Source: Microbacterium pullorum (GTDB taxonomy: Bacteria > Actinomycetota > Actinomycetes > Actinomycetales > Microbacteriaceae). Taken from it: a stretch of 64,000 nucleotides of DNA. Positions 27,631 through 36,334 of the stretch are shown piece by piece. The position numbers and the translations under genes are program-made. The stretch spans positions 1 to 64,000 of the forward strand of contig NZ_JACSQP010000011.1 of assembly GCF_014836535.1 (NCBI RefSeq), written 5' to 3'. A model generated the notes under the pieces. It ran no database searches, was not told the DNA's origin, and saw only the letters and a list, made by a program, of their open reading frames with translations. Position 1 is the stretch's first letter. Every line of letters begins with the position of its first letter.

Positions 27631-30600
27631 GTGACCCAACGCACCGCCACCGTGCCCGCGCGCCGCCTCGCGCGCCGATCCGTCGCCGCCCTCGCGGCCT
27701 TCGCCACCACCGCCGCGAGCCTCGCCCTCGTGCCGACCGTCGCCTCGGCGGCCGTCTCCGCCGAGGCGCCGGTCGTGATCTCGGAGGTGTACGGCGGCGG
27801 CGGCAATGCGGGCGGCGCGGTTAACCGCGACTTCATCGAGCTGGCGAACGTGTCGGATGCCGCCGTGGACCTCTCCGGCTACAGCGTGCAGTACGCCTCC
27901 GCCACCGGCGGCAACTGGCAGCTGACGCCGCTCACGGGCATGACCCTGCCTGCCGGAGCGCAGTTGCTCATCGGTGCCGCGGCGGGAGCGGACGCCACCC
28001 AGCCCGCGATCACGCCCGACGTCGACGGCGGGCTCGCCCTCAGCGGCAGCCAGGGCAAGGTCGCACTCGTGTCGACGCAGACGCCGCTCACGGGCTCCGC
28101 CGGCCTCGTCGACCTCCCCGAGGTCGTCGACTTCGTCGGGTGGGGCGCCGCGAACCACTTCGCCGGCACTGCGCCGGCACCGGCGACGACCAATCCGCAG
28201 AGCATCAGCCGCGACGCGGAGTTCGGCAACACCGCCGACAACGCCGCGGACTTCGCGCTCGCGGCCCCGACCCCAGTCGGCCTCGGCGGCACCGATCCCG
28301 ATCCCGATCCCGATCCAGACCCGGAGCCCGAGCCGGAGGCCGTCGCGATCCGCGACCTGCAGGGAACGACCGACGCCTCGCCGTACGCGGGCCGCACCGT
28401 CACCACCAGCGGCGTCGTGACCGCGCACTACCCGACCGGCGGCTTCGGCGGCTACGTCATCCAGACCCCCGGCACCGGTGGCGCGCTGGATCTGTCGACC
28501 CATGTGGCATCCGACGCCGTCTTCGTCCGCGCGCCGCAGGCCGCGGGAGAAGTCGCCCTCGGTGACACGGTGCAGGTCACCGGTGTGGTCGGCGAGTACC
28601 AGGGGCTCACCCAGATCGAGGTGGCACCGGGTGCGGCGACCGCACTCGAGCCCGCCGCCGCTCCCGCGCCGGCCACCCTCGGCTGGCCGACCGACGCAGC
28701 GCAGCGCGAGGCACTGGAATCCATGCTGATCGCCCCGCAGGGCACCTTCACGGTCACCAACACCTACACCACGGGCCAGTACGGCGAGGTGGGTCTCGCC
28801 GCCGGCGACGAGCCGCTGCGCCAGCCGACCGACATCGCCCGGCCCGGCTCCGCCGAGGCGGCCGCGGTGGCCGCCGACAACGCCGCGCGCGCGGTCACCC
28901 TCGACGACGGTGCGAGCACCAACTTCCTGAACGCCGCCAACAGTGCGCTGACCCCGGCTTACGTCTCGCTCGTCGAGCCGGTCGTGGTGGGTGGCACGGC
29001 CGCCTTCGCCGCGCCGCTCATCGTCGACTTCCGCAACGGATCCTGGAAGCTGAACCCCACGACACCGCTCATCGGCGATGGTTCGGGCGACGACACCGTG
29101 ACCTTCTCGAACCCGCGCACCGCGGCACCGGAGGACGTGGGCGGCGACGTGTCGATCGCGTCGTTCAACGTGCTCAACTACTTCACCACCCTCGGCGCCG
29201 ACACCCCGTCCTGCGTGGCGTACACCGACCGCTTCGGCGACGGTGTGACCGTACGCGAGGGCTGCGACCAGCGCGGCGCCTGGGATGCCGATGACCTCGC
29301 GCGCCAGCAGGCGAAGATCGTCGCCGCGATCGAGCAGCTCGACGCGGACGTGGTGGGCCTCATGGAGATCGAGAACTCCGCTGCGTTGGGTGAGCAGACC
29401 GACGAAGCGACCGCGACGCTCGTCGCGGCGCTGAACGTGGCGGCCGGCAGCGACACCTGGGACTACATCGCCTCGTCGGCTGATCTGCCCGACCCCGCGG
29501 GCCAGGACGTCATCACCAACGCGATCATCTACCAGCCCGCCGCCGTCTCCCCCGTGGGCGCCGCCCGCGCCCTCGGCGACCAGAGCGGTGACGACCAGGC
29601 CTTCGGCAACGCCCGCGAGCCCATCGCGCAGGTGTTCGAGCCGACCGGCGGCGGCGAGCCCGTGCTCGTGGCGGTCAACCACTTCAAGTCGAAGGGATCG
29701 GCAGGCCCGTGGCCCGGCGACGCCGACACGGGTGACGGGCAGGGTTCGTCCAACGAGTCGCGCGTGCGTCAGGCCACGGCGCTACGTGACTGGATCACCG
29801 AGATCCAGGGCGACGTCGACGCCGTCGCGCTCGTCGGCGACTTCAACTCCTACGGCCAGGAGGACCCGCTGCAGGTGCTCTACGACGCCGGTTATGTCAG
29901 CGCCGAGAAGGCGTTCGACGTGGACACGCGTTCGTACAGCTTCTCGGGTCTGTCGGGCTCGCTCGATCACGTGCTGTTGAACGGCCAGGCGCGCGCCCGT
30001 GCGACCGGTGCCGACATCTGGAACATCAACTCCGGCGAGGCGCTCGCCCTCGAGTACAGCCGGTTCCGCTCGCACGGCACCGAGTTCTACGCCGACGACG
30101 TCTACCGCTCGAGCGACCACGACCCGATCAAGGTCGGGCTCACCGCCGATGCCGCCCCCGTGGCGCTGACTCTGCTCGGCATCAACGACTTCCACGGCCG
30201 CATCGACGCCAACACGGTGAAGTTCGCCGGCACCGTCGAGCAGCTGCGCGACGCGGCATCCGGACCCGTGCTCTTCCTCTCGGCCGGAGACAACATCGGT
30301 GCGTCGCTGTTCGCGTCCTCCGTCGCGCAGGACCAGCCCACGATCGACGTGCTCAACGCACTTGACCTGCGCTCCAGTGCGGTCGGCAACCACGAGTTCG
30401 ACCGTGGCTGGGCCGACCTCGAGGGGCGGGTGCAGGATGCGTTCGACGCACCGCAGCTCGGTGCGAACGTCTACCTCGCCGGCACCGAGACCCCGGCTCT
30501 GCCGGAGTACGCGCTGCACGAGGCCGACGGCCTCACGGTGGGCGTCATCGGCGCCGTCACCGAGGAGACCCCGTCGCTGGTCTCCCCCGGCGGCATCACC

Positions 30601-32370
30601 GACCTCGAGTTCGGGGACCCCGTCGAGGCGGTCAACCGTGTCGCGGCCCAGCTGAGCGACGGTGACGCTGCCAACGGCGAGGCCGACGTGCTCGTGGCGC
30701 TCTACCACGAAGGCGCCGGAGCGGGCACGCCCGACGGTGCCACGCTCGAGGAGGAGCTCGCCGCCGGCGGACCGTTCGCGGCCCTCGTGAACGACACCGC
30801 CGCCGAGGTCGACGCGATCTTCACCGGCCACACCCACAAGGAATATGCGTGGTCGGCGCCGGTGCCCGGTACCGACCGCACCCGTCCCGTCGTACAGACG
30901 GGCTCCTACGGCGCGCGCGTCGGCGAGATCACCCTCACCGTCGACCCGAGCACGGGCGAGGTGTCGGCCCACACCGAGCGCAACGTCGCCCGCACCACGA
31001 CGGCCGACGTGGACCTCATCGCGCAGTACCCCCGTGTGGCCGAGGTCGACCGCATCACGAAGGCGGCGCTGGCCGCCGCGGCCGAGATCGGCAACACCGG
31101 TGTCGGCGAGGTCGCGGCCGACATCACCACCGCGCACGCGGGCGGATCGTTCGTCGACGGCGTCTGGACCGGCGGCACCCGCGACGACAGGGCATCCGAA
31201 TCGGCACTCGGCAACACCGTGGCGAACATGCTGCGCGACTCGCTCGCCGAGCTTCCCAACGGCGCCACGATCGGCGTCACCAACCCCGGCGGCCTGCGTG
31301 CCGAGCTCTGGGACACGCAGGCGGAGTTCGGCGCACAGGCCGTGCCGGGGCTTCCCGACGGCACGGTGTCGTTCTCGCAGGCCAACGCGGTGCTGCCGTT
31401 CAACAACACGCTGGGTCTCGTGACGCTGACGGGCGAGCAGTTCATGACGATGCTCGAACAGCAGTGGCAGACGAACGCCGACGGCACGGTGCCGCAGCGC
31501 CCGTACCTGCAGCTGGGACTCTCGGACAACGTCACGTACACGTTCGATCCCGCGCTGCCTGCGGGCGAGCGCATCACCTCGGTGACGATCGACGGTCAGC
31601 CGCTGGACCCCGCGGGTGAGTACCGCATCGGGACGTTCTCGTTCCTGGCGTCGGGCGGCGACAACTTCCGCGTCTTCACCGAGGGTGCGGACTACGTCGA
31701 CACCGGGCTCCTGGACTACGAGGCGTGGATCGACTACATCGCCGACTCGTCGCCGCTGGCGCCGTCGTTCGCGCGTCACGCGGTGCAGGTGAGCGGTGTT
31801 CCCGAGCTCGTGGAGCCGGGGGCGAGCGTGCAGTTCGCGGTGGCCGGCCTCAACCTCACCAGCCGCGGGGCGCCCGAGAACACCGTGCTCTCGGTGGCGC
31901 TGGGCGACACCGTGCTCGGCGAGGTCCCGGTCACGGGCGGTGCGGCGACGGTCGCCGTGACCCTGCCGGCGGACGTGCCCGCCGGCGCCGCGGCGCTGAC
32001 GCTCACCGCACAGCCCTCGGGCACCGTCGTGACCGTGCCGATCGAGGTGGCGGAGCCGGTCGTGCTGGCCGAGACGTCGACCCGTCTCGTGCCTCTCCTG
32101 CCGGTGCACGTCAACCGTTTCCTGCCGACGACGCTCGTCGCGTACGTGCAGCAGAGCGGTGCGCGCCCGGCTGGTGTCGTGGAGTTCCGCGAGGGCGGCG
32201 CCGACGGCGCGGTCGTCGGGACCGCCACCGTGCGCAACGGCCTCGCGTCGCTGCGACTCGGGACGCTCAGCCGCGGCATCCACACCTACACGGCGGTGTT
32301 CGTGCCGGCCGATCCCGGCACCGTGGCGGGCTCGTCGAGCCGCACCGTGACGGTGCGCGCCATCGGCTGA
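27631..32370 (+). CDS. Secreted nuclease (ExeM/NucH type) fused to 5'-nucleotidase
   Basis: 1579 residues from GTG 27631, chosen because GGAG lies six bases upstream; an ATG at 27625 leaves no spacing. Domains in order: signal peptide ending near SLALVPTVASAA; lamin-tail domain (VISEVYGGGGNAG, about 45-170); an acidic DP/EP linker (about 220-238); an OB-like domain; endonuclease/exonuclease/phosphatase domain (about 500-835) with ASFNVLNYF, LMEIENS, LVGDFNSYG and SSDHDP; metallophosphatase/5'-nucleotidase (about 844-1357) with LLGINDFHGRID, GNHEFDRG, GHTHKEY and a C-terminal nucleotidase domain; then two Ig-like domains. It would degrade extracellular DNA and strip phosphate from the nucleotides. 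No wall anchor is seen, so it is probably released. Confidence 0.93.
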   Translation: MTQRTATVPARRLARRSVAALAAFATTAASLALVPTVASAAVSAEAPVVISEVYGGGGNAGGAVNRDFIELANVSDAAVDLSGYSVQYASATGGNWQLTPLTGMTLPAGAQLLIGAAAGADATQPAITPDVDGGLALSGSQGKVALVSTQTPLTGSAGLVDLPEVVDFVGWGAANHFAGTAPAPATTNPQSISRDAEFGNTADNAADFALAAPTPVGLGGTDPDPDPDPDPEPEPEAVAIRDLQGTTDASPYAGRTVTTSGVVTAHYPTGGFGGYVIQTPGTGGALDLSTHVASDAVFVRAPQAAGEVALGDTVQVTGVVGEYQGLTQIEVAPGAATALEPAAAPAPATLGWPTDAAQREALESMLIAPQGTFTVTNTYTTGQYGEVGLAAGDEPLRQPTDIARPGSAEAAAVAADNAARAVTLDDGASTNFLNAANSALTPAYVSLVEPVVVGGTAAFAAPLIVDFRNGSWKLNPTTPLIGDGSGDDTVTFSNPRTAAPEDVGGDVSIASFNVLNYFTTLGADTPSCVAYTDRFGDGVTVREGCDQRGAWDADDLARQQAKIVAAIEQLDADVVGLMEIENSAALGEQTDEATATLVAALNVAAGSDTWDYIASSADLPDPAGQDVITNAIIYQPAAVSPVGAARALGDQSGDDQAFGNAREPIAQVFEPTGGGEPVLVAVNHFKSKGSAGPWPGDADTGDGQGSSNESRVRQATALRDWITEIQGDVDAVALVGDFNSYGQEDPLQVLYDAGYVSAEKAFDVDTRSYSFSGLSGSLDHVLLNGQARARATGADIWNINSGEALALEYSRFRSHGTEFYADDVYRSSDHDPIKVGLTADAAPVALTLLGINDFHGRIDANTVKFAGTVEQLRDAASGPVLFLSAGDNIGASLFASSVAQDQPTIDVLNALDLRSSAVGNHEFDRGWADLEGRVQDAFDAPQLGANVYLAGTETPALPEYALHEADGLTVGVIGAVTEETPSLVSPGGITDLEFGDPVEAVNRVAAQLSDGDAANGEADVLVALYHEGAGAGTPDGATLEEELAAGGPFAALVNDTAAEVDAIFTGHTHKEYAWSAPVPGTDRTRPVVQTGSYGARVGEITLTVDPSTGEVSAHTERNVARTTTADVDLIAQYPRVAEVDRITKAALAAAAEIGNTGVGEVAADITTAHAGGSFVDGVWTGGTRDDRASESALGNTVANMLRDSLAELPNGATIGVTNPGGLRAELWDTQAEFGAQAVPGLPDGTVSFSQANAVLPFNNTLGLVTLTGEQFMTMLEQQWQTNADGTVPQRPYLQLGLSDNVTYTFDPALPAGERITSVTIDGQPLDPAGEYRIGTFSFLASGGDNFRVFTEGADYVDTGLLDYEAWIDYIADSSPLAPSFARHAVQVSGVPELVEPGASVQFAVAGLNLTSRGAPENTVLSVALGDTVLGEVPVTGGAATVAVTLPADVPAGAAALTLTAQPSGTVVTVPIEVAEPVVLAETSTRLVPLLPVHVNRFLPTTLVAYVQQSGARPAGVVEFREGGADGAVVGTATVRNGLASLRLGTLSRGIHTYTAVFVPADPGTVAGSSSRTVTVRAIG

Positions 32371-32382
32371 TCGGATCGTGCC

Positions 32383-32423
32383 GACCGGCGGCGGGTGGGG
32401 AGCACTCCCCCTCGCCGCCGGTC
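32383..32423 (+). terminator. Terminator hairpin of the nuclease gene
   Basis: GACCGGCGGCG (32383-32393) pairs perfectly with CGCCGCCGGTC (32413-32423), and inside it GGGGAG pairs with CTCCCC around a two-base loop. It begins 13 bases after the stop. There is no T run, as usual in very GC-rich actinobacteria. Confidence 0.7.
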
Positions 32424-32441
32424 GCCTCGTAGGCTGAGGGC

Positions 32442-33176
32442 ATGACGGTGCAGGTCGTGCTGGTGCATGGGATCCGCACGTCGGCGAGCATGTGGCGCGC
32501 GCAGGTCGCTCACCTCGCCGAGCACGGCGTGACCGCGAATGCGCTCGACCTTCCCGGTCACGGCACGCGCATGTCCGAGACGTTCACCCTCGACGGTGCG
32601 TTCGCGACGATCGATCAGGCGGTGCGGGATGCCGCGACCCGCGGGCCCGTGCTGCTGGTCGGTCACTCGATGGGCGGCCTGCTGACGACGGAGTACGCGG
32701 GGCGTGAGCAGCGCCCGCCGCTGGCCGGTCTCATCGGGGCATCGTGCACCGCGATCCCGCGCGGCGTGGGCCTTGCCGCTTACCGGCTCATCGCGCGGGG
32801 ATTCGATGCACTGCCCGGGCGGGGCATGTGGTTCACGCAGCAGATGCTCGCGCGCACCCTGCCGGAGCAGACACGCGCCGATTTCGGCGCCGGCGGCTAC
32901 GCCTTCGACGCGCAGGACGTGGCGTTGCGGAGCCTGTCGGTTCTCGACCTGCTCACGGCGCTCGGGCGCATCGAGGTGCCCACCTGGTTCGTCAACGGTC
33001 AGTTCGACCAGCTGCGCCTCAACGAGCGGCTGTTCGTGGGTCTCGTGCCGGGGGCCGAGCTCATCGTCGTGCCGCGCACCACGCACCTCGTCACCGCGAT
33101 GCGCCCCGACGTCTTCAATGCGGTGCTGCACCTGGCGATCACGACGATCGAGCGGGACGCACCCGCGCCGTCATGA
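32442..33176 (+). CDS. Alpha/beta hydrolase
   Basis: 244 residues with the classical fold: oxyanion region LVHGIRTSASMW, nucleophile elbow GHSMGG with S76, acid in VNGQFDQLR and His in VPRTTHLVT. No signal peptide or membrane segment, so a cytoplasmic esterase/lipase-type enzyme of unknown substrate. TAGGCT (32430-32435) lies six bases before ATG 32442, a leaderless start. Its last 38 bases overlap the end of the convergent MFS gene. Confidence 0.85.
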   Translation: MTVQVVLVHGIRTSASMWRAQVAHLAEHGVTANALDLPGHGTRMSETFTLDGAFATIDQAVRDAATRGPVLLVGHSMGGLLTTEYAGREQRPPLAGLIGASCTAIPRGVGLAAYRLIARGFDALPGRGMWFTQQMLARTLPEQTRADFGAGGYAFDAQDVALRSLSVLDLLTALGRIEVPTWFVNGQFDQLRLNERLFVGLVPGAELIVVPRTTHLVTAMRPDVFNAVLHLAITTIERDAPAPS

Positions 33177-34425
33177 GCGCGCCCGCGACCGAGCATGCCG
33201 CGGCCGCGGCGAACAGCAGCCAGAACCCGCCGACGGCGGCGACCAGCAACGCGCCGATGAGCGGGCCCAGCAGCTGTCCGAGGTTCGCCGCGACGTTGAC
33301 GATGCCGAGGTCTCGCGCGTGGTCGGCGTCGCTGGGCAGGAGATCGGTCGCCAGCGCCAGGCCGACCGACGTGAAGGCGCCGTAGCCGACGCCCAGCAGC
33401 GCCCCGGCGATGAAGGTGGTCCCGTAGGCGGGCGCCACCGCCAGCAGCACGGCTGCGACCGCCTGGATGAGTGCGGAGGCCACCACGATGCCCGTGCGCC
33501 GCTGGGTGCGGTCCGACACCCAGCCGCCGGCGACCGAGGCGAGGACCACGAACACCGTGTACACGAGGATCAGCAGCAGCAGGTCGTCTTCGGCCCCGGC
33601 GGCGGGGCGACGGAGGCCGTAGAGCAGGAAGAACAGCAGCAGCGCGGTGCCGAGCCCGTTTCCGACGTTCACGACGAGGCGTCCCGACACGACCCAGAGG
33701 AAGTCGGGGTCGCGGAGGGCCGCGAAGCGGTGGGTGCGGGTGCTGTCGGGGTGGGCGGGGGTCGCCGTGTCGGTGTCCGGGCGGTGGGCGCGGTGACCGC
33801 GTGCCGGCGGGACGTCGACCACGGGGTCGGGCAGCAGCAGCGCCGCCGCCGTGCCGACGACCGCCATCAGGGCGGCCAGCAGCAGATAGCCCGTGACGAT
33901 GTCGAGTTGCAGCAGTGCGATCACGCCCACCCCGACGACCAGCCCGAGCGCCTGCGCGGAACCGACGGCGCCCGATGCGGCGCCGCGCTGGGTGGTGAGC
34001 TGGTCGGCGATGAGGGCCGTGAACGCGGCGGATGCCGCGGCGAAGCCGACGGACACCCCGATCCACGCCGCGCCGATGAGCCAGGGCCCCTCGGCGAACG
34101 CGGTCGCGACGAGCGCTGCGGCGGCCAGCCAGCTGCCACCCAGCGCCCAGGGGCGTCGGCGGCCGAGACGCGAGCGCGTGCGATCCGACAGGGCGCCCGC
34201 GATGGGACCGACCACGATCGCGGCGACTCCCCCGGCGGCGAGCACGATCCCCGACCAGATCACGCCTGAGATCCAGCCGTCGGCGTCGTCAGGTGTGTCC
34301 AGCTGCAACGGGAGCAGCAGCTGGATCGGTACGAGCTGCACCGCCCACAGCGCGAGCCAGGCGAGCGTGAACAGGGTGAACCAGCCCGCGCCGACGCGCG
34401 GGCGGGGTGGGGTGGGGTGCGTCAT
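33139..34425 (-). CDS. MFS transporter
   Basis: 428 residues with about twelve hydrophobic segments. The loop-2 motif is present as GALSDRTRSRLGRRRPW, a pattern typical of the sugar/drug-type GPH-like and related MFS carriers; the second half repeats it as GGWVSDRTQRRTG. The central loop (GHRAHRPDTDTATPAHPDSTRTHRF) is His/Thr-rich. Substrate unknown. GGAGG six bases before ATG 34425 supports the start. Convergent overlap of 38 bases with the hydrolase gene at its end. Confidence 0.85.
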   Translation of the reverse strand: MTHPTPPRPRVGAGWFTLFTLAWLALWAVQLVPIQLLLPLQLDTPDDADGWISGVIWSGIVLAAGGVAAIVVGPIAGALSDRTRSRLGRRRPWALGGSWLAAAALVATAFAEGPWLIGAAWIGVSVGFAAASAAFTALIADQLTTQRGAASGAVGSAQALGLVVGVGVIALLQLDIVTGYLLLAALMAVVGTAAALLLPDPVVDVPPARGHRAHRPDTDTATPAHPDSTRTHRFAALRDPDFLWVVSGRLVVNVGNGLGTALLLFFLLYGLRRPAAGAEDDLLLLILVYTVFVVLASVAGGWVSDRTQRRTGIVVASALIQAVAAVLLAVAPAYGTTFIAGALLGVGYGAFTSVGLALATDLLPSDADHARDLGIVNVAANLGQLLGPLIGALLVAAVGGFWLLFAAAAACSVAGALMTARVRPARSS

Positions 34426-34550
34426 CCCAGTCCTCCCCCGGCTTCTCGGCCGGGCGGCGAGCCGGTCGGGTGCCGGCGCGACCGATCATGCCGCACCGGC
34501 TGCCCCTCGCGCGAGGGGTCGCGCGTGACGGGCTGACGCCCCGGACCTGC

Positions 34551-34665
34551 TAAACTCGCTACTTGACTTGCGTGTGGGCTTCCACTCTCACACGACCGTC
34601 GGGCGGCATCCCTCTACTGGTGCCCGACATTCCACCGATCACTCCGAACGAAAGATACGTCGAAC
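34551..34665 (+). promoter_or_regulatory. rpsT promoter and structured 5' leader
   Basis: TAAACT at 34551-34556 is the likely -10 box, giving a leader of about 100 bases. Two hairpins can form: CGTGTG (34571-34576) with CACACG (34589-34594), and GTCGGGC (34598-34604) with GCCCGAC (34622-34628). A leader of this size with paired stems is uncommon in this window, where many genes are leaderless, and fits translational self-control of S20. No clear -35 box. Confidence 0.5.
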
Positions 34666-34926
34666 GTGGCGAACATCAAGTCGCAGATCAAGCGCAACAA
34701 GACCAACGAGAAGGCGCGCGAGCGCAACAAGGCCGTCAAGAGCGAGCTGAGGACCGAGGTGCGTCGCACCCGCGAGGCCATCGCCGCAGGCGACAAGGCC
34801 GCAGCCGAGAAGGCTCTCGCCAAGGCGGCGAAGAAGCTCGACAAGGCCGTCAGCAAGGGCGTCATCCACGAGAACCAGGCGGCGAACCGCAAGTCGGCCA
34901 TCGCCAAGAAGGTCGCCGCGCTCTGA
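34666..34926 (+). CDS. rpsT: 30S ribosomal protein S20
   Basis: 86 residues, highly basic and helical: [20 protein letters not shown] at the start and [17 protein letters not shown] at the end. S20 binds 16S rRNA and helps assembly. It starts at GTG 34666 with GAAAGA upstream. A strong terminator follows after 14 bases. It is divergent from the MFS gene and convergent with holA. Confidence 0.97.
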   Translation: MANIKSQIKRNKTNEKARERNKAVKSELRTEVRRTREAIAAGDKAAAEKALAKAAKKLDKAVSKGVIHENQAANRKSAIAKKVAAL

Positions 34927-34940
34927 GCGCAGCCGTACCG

Positions 34941-34970
34941 AAGGCCCGTCCCCACGCGGGGGCGGGCCTT
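34941..34970 (+). terminator. rpsT terminator
   Basis: AAGGCCCG (34941-34948) and CGGGCCTT (34963-34970) with inner CCCC/GGGG pairs form a long GC stem that ends in TTCGTCGTT. It sits 14 bases after the rpsT stop. Confidence 0.85.
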
Positions 34971-35000
34971 CGTCGTTCCCGGGCCGCGCCCCGCAGCCAG

Positions 35001-35168
35001 GGCTGCTCCGGTGTCGCTGATGGCGGGTGTTCCCGCGCCGCACTATGCGTAACGGCCACCCGAACGGCCCCCGTGACGGCGCCCGGCGGGTCAGCGGCTC
35101 GTCCGGTGTCGCTTGTGGTGGGTGTTAGCGCGCGGGACTGTGCGGAAGCGACACTCGAGCGGCTCCGG
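35001..35168. repeat. Two degenerate copies of a short intergenic repeat
   Basis: Two segments of about 75 bases start near 35001 and 35096, offset by 95 bases. Both contain TCCGGTGTCGCT, then a GGGTGTT box, a CGCGC run, a TGCG and an ACGGC/GCGGC end. In the second copy GTGTCGCTT (35106-35114) is perfectly complementary to AAGCGACAC (35146-35154), so it is a stem-loop unit; the first copy has lost the pairing. No gene is visible between 34971 and 35272. Confidence 0.55.
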
Positions 35169-35272
35169 CGCGCGCGGGAGCGCGGGCGCGCGGGAGCGCG
35201 GGAGCGCGGGCGGGGTGCGCGGGAGCGCGGGAGCGCGGGCGGGGCGCGCGGGCCCGCGGGCGGGCGGGTGGG
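35166..35272. repeat. Low-complexity GGGAGCGC tract
   Basis: About 105 bases almost wholly of G and C, built from units such as GCGCGGGAGCGCGGG and GGGCGGGGCGCG in irregular order. It ends on the holA stop codon at 35273. It has no reading frame of interest and looks like a slippage-prone tract. On the minus strand it would form the 3' untranslated part of the holA message. Confidence 0.6.
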
Positions 35273-36325
35273 TCAGGAGCCGAAGGGCTGCCGGGTCGCG
35301 ATCACGGTGACGAGACGCTCGACGGCGAACACGGCATCGCGGGAGCCGCCCTTGACCTCGGCATCCGCGCGTGCCGCCGCCTGGATCGCCATACCCAGCG
35401 ACGTCTCGTTCCAGCCCATCAGGTCACGGCGGGCACGATCGATCTGCCAGTCCTTGAGCCCCAGGCGCCCGGCCAGCGCCGACGACGACTCGCGGTGACC
35501 TGCGACCCGCGCCATCGTGCGCAGCTTCGACGCGATCGCGGCGACCATGGGGACGGGGTCCGATCCGGATGCCAGTGCCTGCCGCAGCGCCAGCAGCGCC
35601 TCGCCGTACCGGCCGGCGATGGCGGTGTCGGCCACCGCGAACGCGGAGGTCTCCACGCGGCCGCCGTAGTACCTGGTGACGATGGCCTCGGTGATGTCGT
35701 CGGGGACGTCGGCGATGAGCTGCTGGCAGGCAGCTGCGAGCTCGGTGAGATCGTCGGCGAACGCCGAGACGAGGGCACGCAGGGCGGGCGCCGCGATGCG
35801 CTTACGTGCGGCGGCGAACTCCCCCGCGGCGAAGTCGTAGCGGTCGCTGTCGCGCTTGACGGCGGGGCATGCGACCTCGACGCCGCCGCCGGTGCCCGCA
35901 CGGATCGCGTCGAGCAGCTTCTTGCCTCTCACGCTCGACCCGGTGTGCCGCAGCACGACCGTGGCACCCTCCTGCGGATGCTCGAGGTATGAGATCGCCT
36001 CGGCGAGGAACGTGTCGGAGCACTTCTCGACCCCCGACACGCGCACGAGACGCGGCTCGCCGAACAGCGACGGCGACGTCACGCCCAGCAGCGTGCCGGC
36101 CGTGTAATCGTCGGCGCGGATGTCGGTGACCTCGAGGCTCGGATCCTCGGCGCGCAGATACTCGCGGAGGCCGGCGATCGCCCGCTCGGCGCAGACCTCT
36201 TCGGGGCCCGACACCAGCACGATCGGTGCGGGTTCGGGATTGCGCCACGAAAGCTGACGGATCTTGCTCGCCGCCGCCTTTCCCGCGGGCTTGCGTGCAG
36301 GGGGTCTGCGCGCGGGAGGTGCCAT
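35273..36325 (-). CDS. holA: DNA polymerase III delta subunit
   Basis: 350 residues. After a basic Ala/Pro-rich start, the AAA+-like core reads IVLVSGPEEVCAERAIAGLRE and ADDYTAGTLLGVTSPSLFGEPRLVRV; the C-terminal collar domain carries IAGRYGEALLALRQALASG and GLKDWQIDRARRDLMGW. It loads the sliding clamp. TAGGCT (36332-36337) six bases before ATG 36325 indicates its own leaderless promoter, although it follows comEC by only nine bases. Confidence 0.95.
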   Translation of the reverse strand: MAPPARRPPARKPAGKAAASKIRQLSWRNPEPAPIVLVSGPEEVCAERAIAGLREYLRAEDPSLEVTDIRADDYTAGTLLGVTSPSLFGEPRLVRVSGVEKCSDTFLAEAISYLEHPQEGATVVLRHTGSSVRGKKLLDAIRAGTGGGVEVACPAVKRDSDRYDFAAGEFAAARKRIAAPALRALVSAFADDLTELAAACQQLIADVPDDITEAIVTRYYGGRVETSAFAVADTAIAGRYGEALLALRQALASGSDPVPMVAAIASKLRTMARVAGHRESSSALAGRLGLKDWQIDRARRDLMGWNETSLGMAIQAAARADAEVKGGSRDAVFAVERLVTVIATRQPFGS

Positions 36326-36334
36326 GCATCCAGC

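Noticed and set aside
35166..35272. Possible CRISPR-like array in the GGGAGCGC tract
   Set aside because: Units vary in length, there are no unique spacers, and no cas gene is in the window.
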